The translations under genes were made by a program, and so were the position numbers. Positions 26,812-35,688 of a DNA stretch of 64,000 bases are shown piece by piece (the first letter of the stretch is position 1; each line of letters opens with the position of its first letter). The DNA is taken from contig NZ_PGFD01000001.1 in assembly GCF_002797535.1 (NCBI RefSeq), positions 992,001 through 1,056,000 of the forward strand. Reading direction: 5' to 3'. Source of the stretch: Chryseobacterium geocarposphaerae (GTDB lineage: Bacteria > Bacteroidota > Bacteroidia > Flavobacteriales > Weeksellaceae). The notes under the pieces are model-generated. The model worked only from the letters and a program-made list of their open reading frames with translations. It did not search any database and was not told the origin of the DNA.

Positions 26812-27273
26812 TTATCTGAAATAAGGTCTGTTAGCAAAAGGAGAGAACGGCCACGGAATGGCTATAAAAATGATGAATAAGGCAATAAGAAAGTAAATCA
26901 GCATCGTTTTAAACTTCTCTTTATCAGCTTCTTTTCTTTTCGAAATTGCAGATCCTACGGTAATTAAAATAATGGAAAGAAGCATCAGGAAAATATGAAT
27001 CAATCCAAAAAATAAAAGATCAAAAGATTCTTTTGCTTCGTCAAAATTTTTCCAAAAGTATTTAATGATCGGACTTTGAGAATATAATATGATTCCCAGG
27101 ACCAGTTGAATATGAGCAATAGTTGCGGTCCAATGTCTTACTCCATTATCGGTCTTTGAAAACACTTGTTGAGAAAAATATCCTTTGTAAGCCCTGAAAA
27201 CCGCATACAATAAGCTCAGTAGAAGCAGCCATCTGAAAGTGGAATGTAGAAAGGTGAGTGTCTGATACATCAT
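26812..27273 (-). CDS. Four-helix membrane protein of unknown function
   Basis: 153 aa from ATG at 27273 (the frame also allows a TTG one codon earlier). Four hydrophobic helices with polar His and Arg residues near their ends (LTFLHSTFRWLLLLSLLYAVF; RHWTATIAHIQLVLGIILY; FFGLIHIFLMLLSIILITVGSA). The spaced histidines recall small cytochrome-b-like proteins, but no family is claimed. First gene after the TetR operator. Confidence 0.72.
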   Translation of the reverse strand: MMYQTLTFLHSTFRWLLLLSLLYAVFRAYKGYFSQQVFSKTDNGVRHWTATIAHIQLVLGIILYSQSPIIKYFWKNFDEAKESFDLLFFGLIHIFLMLLSIILITVGSAISKRKEADKEKFKTMLIYFLIALFIIFIAIPWPFSPFANRPYFR

Positions 27274-27291
27274 CAATTTTTATGAACAGAA

Positions 27292-27328
27292 CAAAGGTAT
27301 AACAAAAACATACTAATTGGTATGTTTT
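27292..27328 (-). promoter_or_regulatory. Promoter and TetR operator of the membrane/rhodanese operon
   Basis: The minus strand has TACCTTTG (27292-27299, exact TAnnTTTG). Just upstream lies a 24-base near-palindrome (27305-27328, core ATACTAATTGGTAT at 27310-27323) that would cover the -33 region. A related sequence, ATACCAGTTAGTCT at 27934-27947, abuts the tetR start. Both are likely sites for the TetR protein. Confidence 0.65.
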
Positions 27329-27339
27329 TAATGAAAAAA

Positions 27340-27930
27340 TTATTTCAAAGTTTCAAAATAAGACTTAAGTCCTTTTAAATAAACAAGATAAACTCCTTTT
27401 GAATTTTCCAGTTTTCCCAGATTTCTTACTCCCCAATATCCTGATAAGACAAAAACGGCCACTTCTTTTGCATTCACATTAGCTTTTACAATACCGTTTT
27501 CTTTTCCCTTTTCAATAGATTCAATCATAGTGCTTTCCCATTGCTGAGAAAGAAGATTTAGTGCTTTTGTAAATTCGATATTCCAAGGAGCCATTTCCTG
27601 TGTAAAATTGGAAGCAGGACAGCCATATTCAACCTTTAAATTTTCATTCTCAATTAATAAACTGTACATTAAATTATAAATCGCATCCAATGGATTTACA
27701 ACATTTTGAAAGGGTTCAATAAAAGTATTTTTGAAGCTGGGAATCATAAGCTCGTTGATGATAGCCAGTCCCATTTCATCCTTTGTTTTGAAGTGATAAT
27801 AGAAAGCTCCTTTCGTTACCTGCGTTGTAGCAATAATATCATCCACACTGGTTGTTTGGTAACCATTGACATAGATCAGTTCAAATGCTTTCCGGAGAAT
27901 ATTAAGGCGTGTAGCTTCCGATTTTTTCAT
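27340..27930 (-). CDS. TetR family repressor
   Basis: 196 aa. N-terminal TetR helix-turn-helix (LRKAFELIYVNGYQTTSVDDIIATTQVTKGAFYYHFKTKDEM); the C-terminal ligand domain resembles the TetR_C_6-like group (EYGCPASNFTQEMAPW). It lies upstream of the membrane/DUF3817/rhodanese genes in the same direction with an operator between, so it probably represses both itself and that operon. Inducer unknown. Confidence 0.9.
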   Translation of the reverse strand: MKKSEATRLNILRKAFELIYVNGYQTTSVDDIIATTQVTKGAFYYHFKTKDEMGLAIINELMIPSFKNTFIEPFQNVVNPLDAIYNLMYSLLIENENLKVEYGCPASNFTQEMAPWNIEFTKALNLLSQQWESTMIESIEKGKENGIVKANVNAKEVAVFVLSGYWGVRNLGKLENSKGVYLVYLKGLKSYFETLK

Positions 27931-28095
27931 AAAATACCAGTTAGTCTTTTTTACAAAGGAACAAATATTTTAAGTAAGAAAAAAAAGAGTTGCATAAAAA
28001 CAACCCTTTGATTTAGTTAGTAAACTCTTAGTCATCATCTCAACCATAGTATTTTTATTTTTCACTTCTAAACTGACTTGGTGATTAAAATACTT

Positions 28096-28959
28096 TTAAC
28101 TTTTTACTTGGCTCTTTTTACTTAAAAACTGGATAATCCCTATCACATCATCTTTTCCCAAACCAGCGTCGTGTGCAGCCTGATAGGTTTCAATCAATGT
28201 TTTAGAGAGAGGAAAATCCGCACCTGCATTTTTTGCCAGTAAAATATCTTTCAGCATTAAATCCAACGCAAAAGCAGCAGGATAATTATCCTCAATCAGC
28301 AAAGGAGTCTTTACCTTTGTAGCACCGCTTCCACTTGCACTTTCATTGATGATTTCGAGCATATCTTTTCTTTCAATCCCCATTTTATCTGAAAACAGGA
28401 CTGTTTCTGCCAATCCCTGATAAATGGTAGAAATAAAATAGTTAACGGAAAGTTTTGCAGCAATTCCTTTTCCGTTCTCTCCCAAATGCTTGATTGTTTT
28501 TCCTAATTTCTCAAGATAAGGTTTGGCACGTTGAAGATCTTTTTCTTCACCACCCACCATAATTATTAATGTTCCTTCAGCGGCAGGTTTTGTACTTCCG
28601 GCAACAGGAGCATCAATAAATCCTGCTTCTTTTATTTTTACAGCGCTGGATATTCCGCTTGTTGCTTCCGGAGAAATGGTACTCATATCCACAAAAAGTT
28701 TTCCTGTAACATTCTGGGTTAAAATTTCTTCATAAACAGCTTTTACTGCCTCATCATTGGTAAGCATCGTGAAAATAATATCACTGTTCTTCACAACATC
28801 GGAAACAGTATTGTAAACGATAGATTTTTCATTAAAATCTTCCGTTTTTTCTATGGTCCGGTTAAAAACATAAAGCGGAAAACCTGCCTTTTCCAGATTT
28901 TTTGCCATCGGATGTCCCATATTTCCCAATCCTATAAAGCCTATTTTCTCAGTATCCAT
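28096..28959 (-). CDS. NAD(P)-dependent beta-hydroxyacid dehydrogenase (3-hydroxyisobutyrate dehydrogenase family)
   Basis: 287 aa. Rossmann start IGFIGLGNMGHPMAKNL, then the family block FVDMSTISPEAT, the substrate loop FIDAPVAGSTKPAAEGTLIIMVGG, and the catalytic Lys region in GKGIAAKLSVNYF. Could be 3-hydroxyisobutyrate dehydrogenase, tartronate-semialdehyde reductase or glyoxylate/succinic-semialdehyde reductase; the GLYR type reads closest but this is not settled. Downstream of DUF3861 across a 7-base tandem repeat. Confidence 0.88.
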   Translation of the reverse strand: MDTEKIGFIGLGNMGHPMAKNLEKAGFPLYVFNRTIEKTEDFNEKSIVYNTVSDVVKNSDIIFTMLTNDEAVKAVYEEILTQNVTGKLFVDMSTISPEATSGISSAVKIKEAGFIDAPVAGSTKPAAEGTLIIMVGGEEKDLQRAKPYLEKLGKTIKHLGENGKGIAAKLSVNYFISTIYQGLAETVLFSDKMGIERKDMLEIINESASGSGATKVKTPLLIEDNYPAAFALDLMLKDILLAKNAGADFPLSKTLIETYQAAHDAGLGKDDVIGIIQFLSKKSQVKS

Positions 28960-28970
28960 ATTCCGTTCTT

Positions 28971-29005
28971 ATTTAAGATTTAAGATTTAAGATTTAAGAT
29001 TTAAG
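28971..29005. repeat. Tandem repeat ATTTAAG x5
   Basis: Five perfect 7-base copies in the 59-base spacer between the DUF3861 gene and the dehydrogenase, just before the dehydrogenase start. Prone to slippage. Confidence 0.85.
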
Positions 29006-29018
29006 CTATAAAATTACA

Positions 29019-29309
29019 TTAAATACTCTTCAGTTTCTTCATAAATTCCACCATGGCAGGTCTGAATTCTTCAAATAAAGGATGCTTTTTGCTTTTGAGC
29101 ATCACCTCTGTAAAAAGCTTTAAACCTAAAGCAAATTCATTGGATGTATTTTCGTCTTCAAATAATTTCTTCGACTTTATGACTTCAAAAATGTGAAACA
29201 GATCGTCATGATTTTCGAAATTGAATTCTAATGTTTTGTTTCCTTCCGATCCATCTTTTAATGATAATTCTTTAAGCTCAAGATAGTATGCATTATTTCT
29301 TTTTTCCAT
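29019..29309 (-). CDS. DUF3861 family protein
   Basis: 96 aa. The opening NAYYLELKELSLKDGSEGNKTLEFNFENHDDLF is the DUF3861 pattern, and the end (HPLFEEFRPAMVEFMKKLK) matches too. Small, soluble, helical-rich; function unknown. Confidence 0.82.
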   Translation of the reverse strand: MEKRNNAYYLELKELSLKDGSEGNKTLEFNFENHDDLFHIFEVIKSKKLFEDENTSNEFALGLKLFTEVMLKSKKHPLFEEFRPAMVEFMKKLKSI

Positions 29310-29358
29310 AATTTTTAAAATTCGTAAAACTTACGGAGATTTGCAAGAAAATAAATCA

Positions 29359-29985
29359 ATGAAGGTAATAGATTTTGAAAGTTGGAACAGAAAAGAACAT
29401 TTTGAATTTTTCTCAGGGATGAAAAGTCCGTTTTTCGGATTTACAACAGAGGTTGACTGTACAAAAGCCTATGATGAAGCCAAAGAAAAAGGACATTCTT
29501 TTTATGCTGTTTATCTTTATAAATCGATGGTGGCGATTAATACCGTAGATGAATTAAAATTGAGAATTGTTGATGGAAAAGTCATTTTATTTGATGAAGT
29601 CCATGTAGGCGGAACAATTGGAAGATCGGACGGAACATTCGGGTTTTCATTTTTCCATTATTCTCCGGATTTTGAAACTTTTAATGCCAATTTGCAGGAA
29701 CAGATACAATCCGTTCACAATTCAACAGGTTTAGGGATCAGCAATGATGTTTTGCCGATTAATCATATCAGACATACAACAATTCCCTGGAATTCTTTCA
29801 GTGCATTATTACATCCGACAAACTTTGACCCGAAAGAATGTATCCCAAAGATTTCATTTGGAAAATTCAGTGTCAGAAACGGAAGAAAATTCATGCCTGT
29901 TTCCATAGAAGCACATCACGGATTGGCAGACGGACTTCATTTAGCGAAATATATCGAAGAGTTTCAAAGACAGCTTGATCTTTGA
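29359..29985 (+). CDS. Chloramphenicol acetyltransferase family protein
   Basis: 208 aa from ATG at 29359; the frame can be read from TTG at 29341 but MKVIDFESWNRKEHFEFF is the normal family start. The catalytic motif HHGLADGLHL near the C-terminus has the HHxxxDG signature, and the N-terminal region SPFFGFTTEVDCT is typical. The family transfers acetyl from acetyl-CoA to chloramphenicol or to other alcohols. Nothing around it suggests a recent mobile resistance gene, so it is most likely a resident homologue; actual resistance is not shown. Confidence 0.85.
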   Translation: MKVIDFESWNRKEHFEFFSGMKSPFFGFTTEVDCTKAYDEAKEKGHSFYAVYLYKSMVAINTVDELKLRIVDGKVILFDEVHVGGTIGRSDGTFGFSFFHYSPDFETFNANLQEQIQSVHNSTGLGISNDVLPINHIRHTTIPWNSFSALLHPTNFDPKECIPKISFGKFSVRNGRKFMPVSIEAHHGLADGLHLAKYIEEFQRQLDL

Positions 29986-29992
29986 TCAATAA

Positions 29993-30020
29993 AAAACGGG
30001 CAAATTTCTTTGTCCGTTTT
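29993..30020 (+). terminator. Terminator of the CAT-family gene
   Basis: AAAACGGGCAAA with TTTGTCCGTTTT, one G-T pair, four-base loop. Confidence 0.7.
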
Positions 30021-30051
30021 CTATTTTTAATGCATTCAGTCATTATACGTT

Positions 30052-31218
30052 TTAAGATTTTTCATTCTTAGGAATATTATATGCTTCATTGAATAAGTGA
30101 TTTGGCTTCAGATACACCACATTTTCCTGGAAGTCAATGATCGTATTGAAACGCTTCAGAACTTCACCACCTAAAAAATGAGTGCTAAAACCGGCTGGCT
30201 GACTGTAAGAATTGATTTGGGCAGGTACATTTTTCAAAACATACTTTCCAAAAATCAGTTTTTCATTAAGCACCGTTTCCACAGGGATTTCGTCTTTATT
30301 GGAATTGTACATCACAGTTTTTGCAATTACAGGTAATTCAGCTTTAGGATAACCGCTTTTCTTTATCAAAGCATTATCCAGCATCAGTGTTTTTTGAAAA
30401 CCGGAATCAAATAAGAATCTGCTCTTGAATTTTTTATTATTGACTTCCATTTCGGCATTGATACAGAAATGTTCCTTCATAAGCTCCATTTCAAACTTTT
30501 CATAATCTTTGCTTATTTCAGGACGTTGAGAATGAACAATGATCATGTTCTTATCATAATCAATCTCTACAACCTTACCGTCAAAAGTATCCCAGCCAAA
30601 CATTCCTTCGCATCCATGTCCGGTTGTTTCAATAGGATAGACCTGCTCATGTTGCCATTCCAGATTTCCTATTTTAAAGTCATTATCACTGATATCTTTC
30701 ATTGTTAATTGCAGTCCGTTAGGGTTCAGATATCTTTTTATTGCATCCTTTATGAGATAAAAACCGGAAGCTCCTGTATCAAACATCAGGTCAACATCAT
30801 ATTTTTTATTAAGCTTACCCTTAATTTTTATATTATTCTGTTCTGTAAGAATAAAAGGAATCGTATCTTTTCTGGCAGGTTTCATTTTAGAAAAATTTCT
30901 GATCTCGGGACTTTCAAATCTGGTAAGGCAAGAGTCTTTACCTTTATACAGTACTATAAAATCAAATTTTTCGGTAGGTTTAAGTTTAACTTCAATAGAG
31001 TCTATGTCGGTTTTTAATTTTACAGTTTTAAATTTTACATTTTTTCCTGTAGTATAAGTATCCGGTTTTACTTTAGAATTCAGGAACCAGCTTGTTTTTA
31101 TTTCATTGCTTTCAATAATTGTTACCTTTTCTGTATCAGACTTTATCACAGGTAAATTTTTCTGTGAGAAGAATAAGGTGGAGCTTAATATTAAAAGAGC
31201 GGATAATGACAGTTTCAT
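30052..31218 (-). CDS. Exported aspartyl-protease-like protein (two retropepsin-type motifs)
   Basis: 388 aa from ATG at 31218; the frame extends nine codons upstream, but that part lies over the -7 box and the signal peptide starts at MKLSLSALLILSSTLFFSQ. Two catalytic-type motifs occur: DLMFDTGASGFYL and RFLFDSGFQKTLML, as in single-chain aspartyl proteases. Bacteroidota have many such exported proteins without known substrates. Stands alone. Confidence 0.8.
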   Translation of the reverse strand: MKLSLSALLILSSTLFFSQKNLPVIKSDTEKVTIIESNEIKTSWFLNSKVKPDTYTTGKNVKFKTVKLKTDIDSIEVKLKPTEKFDFIVLYKGKDSCLTRFESPEIRNFSKMKPARKDTIPFILTEQNNIKIKGKLNKKYDVDLMFDTGASGFYLIKDAIKRYLNPNGLQLTMKDISDNDFKIGNLEWQHEQVYPIETTGHGCEGMFGWDTFDGKVVEIDYDKNMIIVHSQRPEISKDYEKFEMELMKEHFCINAEMEVNNKKFKSRFLFDSGFQKTLMLDNALIKKSGYPKAELPVIAKTVMYNSNKDEIPVETVLNEKLIFGKYVLKNVPAQINSYSQPAGFSTHFLGGEVLKRFNTIIDFQENVVYLKPNHLFNEAYNIPKNEKS

Positions 31219-31231
31219 ATATTTTTGTTTA

Positions 31232-31239
31232 CAAATATA
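31232..31239 (-). promoter_or_regulatory. -7 box of the aspartyl-protease-like gene
   Basis: Minus strand TATATTTG, exact TAnnTTTG, 13 bases before the ATG at 31218. It decides the start choice. Confidence 0.6.
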
Positions 31240-31379
31240 GAACACAACTCACCTGATAAAGAAATAAATAATGTAAAATATATTAAAACTAAATAATAAT
31301 TACAGATTTTTACAATAAAATTTCAACAAATTCAAATTTTATTCAAAATTTAATAGTTAATTTACGTTTTTTTAAAACT

Positions 31380-33362
31380 ATGTCCTCAAAAAGTATTTCA
31401 ACTCTAAACCAAAAGATTTTCAAAGGCAGATTTTCTGCTTTGTTCAGTATTTTAGCCTTATACATTTCATTATCGTTTTTAATAAGAACAGGCTTTCTTA
31501 TTGTTTCAATACATGATGTAGATTTCAGCATATTCTCTGTTTTAAGAGCTTTCCTAACTGGATTTCTGTTCGATTTTACAATAGGATCCCTGTTTCTGCT
31601 TTTATATGCGACCTACCTTTTTATTCTTCCCAAAAGATTTATCGGTTCCGTTTTTGATAAAATTTTCAGCTATTTCTATTTTACGCTTATTTTTATCATC
31701 ATTTACTTCAGCCTTTTGGCAGAGATTCCGTTTTGGGACGAATTTGGAGCAAGATTTAATTTTATTGCGGTAGATTACCTTATCTATACGTATGAGGTGG
31801 TAGAGAATATCAACCAGTCGTATCCTTTACCGCTTATTGCCGGAGTTTTGATCCTTTTAATCGTTCTTACCTTCGTTATATTTAAAAAACTAAAAGTTTT
31901 CAGAAATACTTTTGCAGATAAAAAACCATTTACCTCAAGATTAAAATATTACCTGCCACTTACAGTAGTAACCATTCTTTTAGCAGTTGTTTTGAAAAAC
32001 AAACAGGCAGAATTCAGCAACAACCTTATTGTTAATGAACTGGGAAAAAATGGTGCATTTTCTTTTGTAACGGCTTTCAAATCAAACGAACTGGATTATC
32101 TGACTTTTTACCCTAAAGTCTCTGATCAGGAAGCTTATAAAACATTAAAACAAAACCTTTTACAAAATAATCAAACGTATACTTCTGCTCAATATGATGA
32201 TATTTCAAGACTTACGAAAGGGGAAAATGAACAGAATCCCAATATCATCCTGATTGCTATTGAAAGCTTCAGTGCAGATTTTTTAACTGCTTTCGGAAAT
32301 AAAAATAATCTTACGCCGAATTACGATAAAATGGCCAATGAAAGTATATTCTTCACCAATTTATATTCAACCGGAACCAGAACGGTAAGAGGGATGGAAG
32401 CATTGACGCTTTGTGTTCCCCCTACTCCGGGAAACAGTATTGTAAGAAGACCTAACAATCAGAATTTATTTTCAATCTCTACGGTGCTGCAATCAAAAAA
32501 ATATCATCCTTATTTCATTTACGGAGGAGACGGCTATTTTGACAACATGAACAACTTTTTCGGAGGACAGGGTTTTGATATTGTAGACAGAGACAGAGGA
32601 AATCCTCTTTCTGATGAAATTAAAACCAAAAGATATGCTATCGAAGATAAAGAAGTTAATTTTGAAAATGCGTGGGGAATCTGTGATGAGGATCTTTATA
32701 AGCAGTCTATCAAATATGCTGATAAAAGCACTAATGAAAACAAGCCTTTCTTCCAGTTTGTGATGACAACGTCTAATCATAAACCTTATACTTTCCCTAA
32801 TGGTAAAATCGATCTTCCACAAGGTGAAAGAGATGCTGCAGTGAAATATACTGATTATGCTTTAGGACAGTTTATTGCTACTGCCAAAACAAAGCCATGG
32901 TTTAAGAATACGGTATTTTTAATTGTTGCTGACCATTGCGCAAGCAGTGCCGGAAAATGGGAGATCAATATTGCCAAACACCATATTCCAGCGATTATTT
33001 ACAACCTTAATCATATGCCGGAAAAAATAGATCGCCTGACTTCTCAAATCGATCTTATGCCTACATTATTCGGATATTTAAACTGGAACTACAAGACAAG
33101 CCTGTACGGAAAAGATATCAACCAGACAAAACCGGGAGAAGAAAGAGCTTTCTTAGGAAATTACAGAACGTTGGGATTATTAAAAAACAATGTTTTCACC
33201 CAGATCGATGACAAAAGAAAGGTAAAACAGTTCAATGTTACCGGAGCAGACCAGTCTTTATCAGAGGTAAAATCTAAGAACAACAATTTGGTTACGGAAA
33301 CAATTTCTTATTACCAGACTGCAAGCGAAAGATTTAAAAATGGAAAAATGAAGCAAAAATAA
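31380..33362 (+). CDS. LTA-synthase-like membrane sulfatase-fold enzyme
   Basis: 660 aa. About five N-terminal membrane helices (to about residue 210), then a large periplasmic alkaline-phosphatase/sulfatase-fold domain. Metal and nucleophile motifs: NIILIAIESFSADF (Glu), STGTRTVRGMEALTL (candidate catalytic Thr), and VADHCASSAGKW with IAKHHIPAI (Asp/His). In Gram-positives the family polymerises glycerol phosphate; in Gram-negatives it transfers phosphoglycerol or phosphoethanolamine to glycans or lipids. The substrate here is unknown. It stands alone with a strong terminator. Confidence 0.88.
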   Translation: MSSKSISTLNQKIFKGRFSALFSILALYISLSFLIRTGFLIVSIHDVDFSIFSVLRAFLTGFLFDFTIGSLFLLLYATYLFILPKRFIGSVFDKIFSYFYFTLIFIIIYFSLLAEIPFWDEFGARFNFIAVDYLIYTYEVVENINQSYPLPLIAGVLILLIVLTFVIFKKLKVFRNTFADKKPFTSRLKYYLPLTVVTILLAVVLKNKQAEFSNNLIVNELGKNGAFSFVTAFKSNELDYLTFYPKVSDQEAYKTLKQNLLQNNQTYTSAQYDDISRLTKGENEQNPNIILIAIESFSADFLTAFGNKNNLTPNYDKMANESIFFTNLYSTGTRTVRGMEALTLCVPPTPGNSIVRRPNNQNLFSISTVLQSKKYHPYFIYGGDGYFDNMNNFFGGQGFDIVDRDRGNPLSDEIKTKRYAIEDKEVNFENAWGICDEDLYKQSIKYADKSTNENKPFFQFVMTTSNHKPYTFPNGKIDLPQGERDAAVKYTDYALGQFIATAKTKPWFKNTVFLIVADHCASSAGKWEINIAKHHIPAIIYNLNHMPEKIDRLTSQIDLMPTLFGYLNWNYKTSLYGKDINQTKPGEERAFLGNYRTLGLLKNNVFTQIDDKRKVKQFNVTGADQSLSEVKSKNNNLVTETISYYQTASERFKNGKMKQK

Positions 33363-33380
33363 GCTGATTTTTAATTATAA

Positions 33381-33414
33381 AAAAACTCTTCTCTGTATTT
33401 AGAGAAGAGTTTTT
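33381..33414 (+). terminator. Terminator of the LTA-synthase-like gene
   Basis: AAAAACTCTTCTCT pairs perfectly with AGAGAAGAGTTTTT. Confidence 0.88.
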
Positions 33415-33443
33415 ATTTGGACCTATCTTGTTTCTTTTTATAA

Positions 33444-33539
33444 TAACCATCAAGGCATTAAGAAATTTAAGAGATACCTATAATGTTATAAAAATAGATA
33501 GTGCTTTTATCTTAATGATCCTTAATATCTTAATGGTTG
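33444..33539. repeat. Imperfect inverted repeat in intergenic region
   Basis: TAACCATCAAGGCATTAAG at one end and CTTAATATCTTAATGGTT at the other are degenerate inverted copies. It lies between convergent genes and looks like an old interspersed repeat. Confidence 0.4.
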
Positions 33540-33595
33540 AAATCTAAAAAATACCGTTCTTAATTTTAAACTTAAAGAAAACCAATTATATTAGG

Positions 33596-34327
33596 TTAAA
33601 ATTCTATAAAGGCTTTATTCAGATCATGATACAATAATATTTTCCAGTGATTTTCTATCGCTTCCTGCTGCCATTTTAATCGTAGTTCCATTGCCTTTCT
33701 GCCATCAAAATCACTTTTATAGGCAAGATGATATTTTAAATAAGATTCCTGTGGAAGGTCATCAGCTCCGTAAAAAACAGTTTCGTTATTTTCCTTGATC
33801 CAGAAAACCTGCATAAATGGAGTATGACCTCCTACCACTTCAAAAGAGATTTCCTCTGTAATATTCCCTTTATTTTCATCCATCCAGACAATATTGTCTA
33901 ATTCAACAAGTTTTTCCAGGGTATCAAAATCAAAAGAATGATTTCCTTTATTTTTCATTGCAAAATCAAGCTCACGTTTCTGAATATAGATTTCAGCGTT
34001 AGGAAAAGTAGCTTTAAATCCGTTTTCATTTCTGGTAATCACTGTTTCGATATGGTCTTTATGAAGATGTGATAATAAGACTTTAGTTACCTGATCCGGA
34101 TCAATGTTTTCTTTTTTGAGAATTTCAGAAATTACCGTTTCTCCATTTTCATTTCTCCATCCAATTCCTGCATCCAGCAGAATAACATCATTTTCTGTAA
34201 TAATTAAAAAAGCAGTGACCGACATTTTAATTCCTTTAACAGTGTCTTTGTTTTCATCTGTTAAAAGCGTAAAATCTTTGGTTTTATTGGTAGAAAAATT
34301 TCCTTCTTTTAATGGTATAATTTTCAT
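33596..34327 (-). CDS. MBL-fold metallo-hydrolase
   Basis: 243 aa from ATG at 34327. The open frame reaches 34447, but the first 40 codons are not family-like and the fold begins MKIIPLKEGNFS, just after a near-consensus box (GAACTTTG). The zinc motif LSHLHKDHIETV gives HxHxDH; further ligands are in VVGGHTPFMQVFW (His) and VFYGADDLP (Asp). Substrate unknown; quorum-type lactonases and general hydrolases share this layout. Divergent from an MFS exporter. Confidence 0.87.
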   Translation of the reverse strand: MKIIPLKEGNFSTNKTKDFTLLTDENKDTVKGIKMSVTAFLIITENDVILLDAGIGWRNENGETVISEILKKENIDPDQVTKVLLSHLHKDHIETVITRNENGFKATFPNAEIYIQKRELDFAMKNKGNHSFDFDTLEKLVELDNIVWMDENKGNITEEISFEVVGGHTPFMQVFWIKENNETVFYGADDLPQESYLKYHLAYKSDFDGRKAMELRLKWQQEAIENHWKILLYHDLNKAFIEF

Positions 34328-34431
34328 ACTGCAAAGTTCCTTATTATTTTTAAAACAGAAAAGCTTTTTCTCAATATGGATCATTGGTAAAACCGATGAA
34401 CTCCTAATGAAATGCTTAATCTTAAAATGAG

Positions 34432-34439
34432 TATTTTTG
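34432..34439 (+). promoter_or_regulatory. -7 box of the MFS gene at 34471
   Basis: TATTTTTG, exact TAnnTTTG, 31 bases before the ATG. Confidence 0.5.
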
Positions 34440-34470
34440 TGTTGCAAAATTCAAAACTTACACAAAATTT

Positions 34471-35655
34471 ATGCAGATGAATTCTACCAGCGGTATATCT
34501 CGTACTGTTATTTGGTTGATGTCCGTAATTTCCGGACTTGTAGTGGCAAATAATTATTATAACCAGCCTTTGCTGGCTCTTATTTCTGAAGATTTACAGA
34601 TTCCGGAAGCTGCTGCGAGTAAAATTTCGGTTCTTACACAATTGGGATATGCAGCAGGATTATTGCTCATTGTTCCTTTGGGAGACAAACTTTTCCGTAA
34701 AAAATTAATTTTAATCGATCTGGTTTTGGTTTTTGCTTCATTGCTATGGATGACTTTTGCTCAGGAATTATGGATGCTGTATGTAGCCAGTTTACTGATC
34801 GGAGCTACTTCGGTGATTCCTCAATTATTCGTTCCTATTGCCGCAGAATTATCTTCTGATAAAGAAAAGTCCTCCAATATCGGTATAGTCATGTCAGGAT
34901 TATTACTGGGGATCCTTTTATCCAGATTTGTAGGTGGAATTGTAGGAGAGATGTGGGGTTGGAGAGCCATGTTCGGAATTGCAGCCGGAATTATGGTTTT
35001 GGTATGGGTTGCAGTGTATAAAATGCTGCCTGATCTACAGCCTAATTTTAAAGGAACATACAGCGAATTGATGAAATCCGTATTCCATCTGGCAAAAACG
35101 CAGCCTGTTCTAAGACTGGCTTCTTTCCGTGGCGCCATGGCTTTCGGATCGATGTGTGCATTGTTTACAACCCTGGTTTTCCACATGGAAAAACCTCCTT
35201 TCAATGCAGGATCATCAGTGGTCGGAAGTTTCGGTTTGGCCGGGGCAGTCGGAGCTTTAGCCGCAGCAAAAGTGGGAAAACTTCAAAATTTTTTAGATCT
35301 AAACAGAATAATCTTTTATTCATTATTAGTGGTTTTAGGAAGTTGGGCATTTACTTACTTTGCAGGAGAAACTTACTGGGGATTAATTGTCGGGGTAATT
35401 TTAGTTGATTTAGGCGTTCAATCCAGCCATATTATGAATCAGACCAATTATTTTTTAATCAAATCCAATGCAGTTAACAGATTGAATACAGTTTATATGG
35501 TTTCTTATTTTATTGGTGGCTCTTTAGGAACATGGACAGCTTCGGTAGCATGGCAATATGCGCAATGGGATGGAGTTTGTCTGGTAGGTGCAGCCATGGG
35601 AGCATTAGCGTTAATAGTTCATATCATCTTTAGCAGAAAATTACGTTTAAACTAA
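34471..35655 (+). CDS. MFS transporter
   Basis: 394 aa, 12 predicted helices. The start VISGLVVANNYYNQPLLALI and the loop GDKLFRKKLIL (motif A variant) resemble small drug or aromatic-compound exporters of the MFS. A second ATG lies two codons on. It is followed after 33 bases by a DsbA-family gene and a nucleosidase gene on the same strand, so the three may be one transcript. Substrate unknown. Confidence 0.85.
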   Translation: MQMNSTSGISRTVIWLMSVISGLVVANNYYNQPLLALISEDLQIPEAAASKISVLTQLGYAAGLLLIVPLGDKLFRKKLILIDLVLVFASLLWMTFAQELWMLYVASLLIGATSVIPQLFVPIAAELSSDKEKSSNIGIVMSGLLLGILLSRFVGGIVGEMWGWRAMFGIAAGIMVLVWVAVYKMLPDLQPNFKGTYSELMKSVFHLAKTQPVLRLASFRGAMAFGSMCALFTTLVFHMEKPPFNAGSSVVGSFGLAGAVGALAAAKVGKLQNFLDLNRIIFYSLLVVLGSWAFTYFAGETYWGLIVGVILVDLGVQSSHIMNQTNYFLIKSNAVNRLNTVYMVSYFIGGSLGTWTASVAWQYAQWDGVCLVGAAMGALALIVHIIFSRKLRLN

Positions 35656-35688
35656 TTATTAATATAAATTCAAATAAAAATAAATACA

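Noticed and set aside
29341..29985. Acquired chloramphenicol resistance gene
   Set aside because: The protein is a CAT-family member, but no insertion sequence, integron or atypical base use is seen around it.
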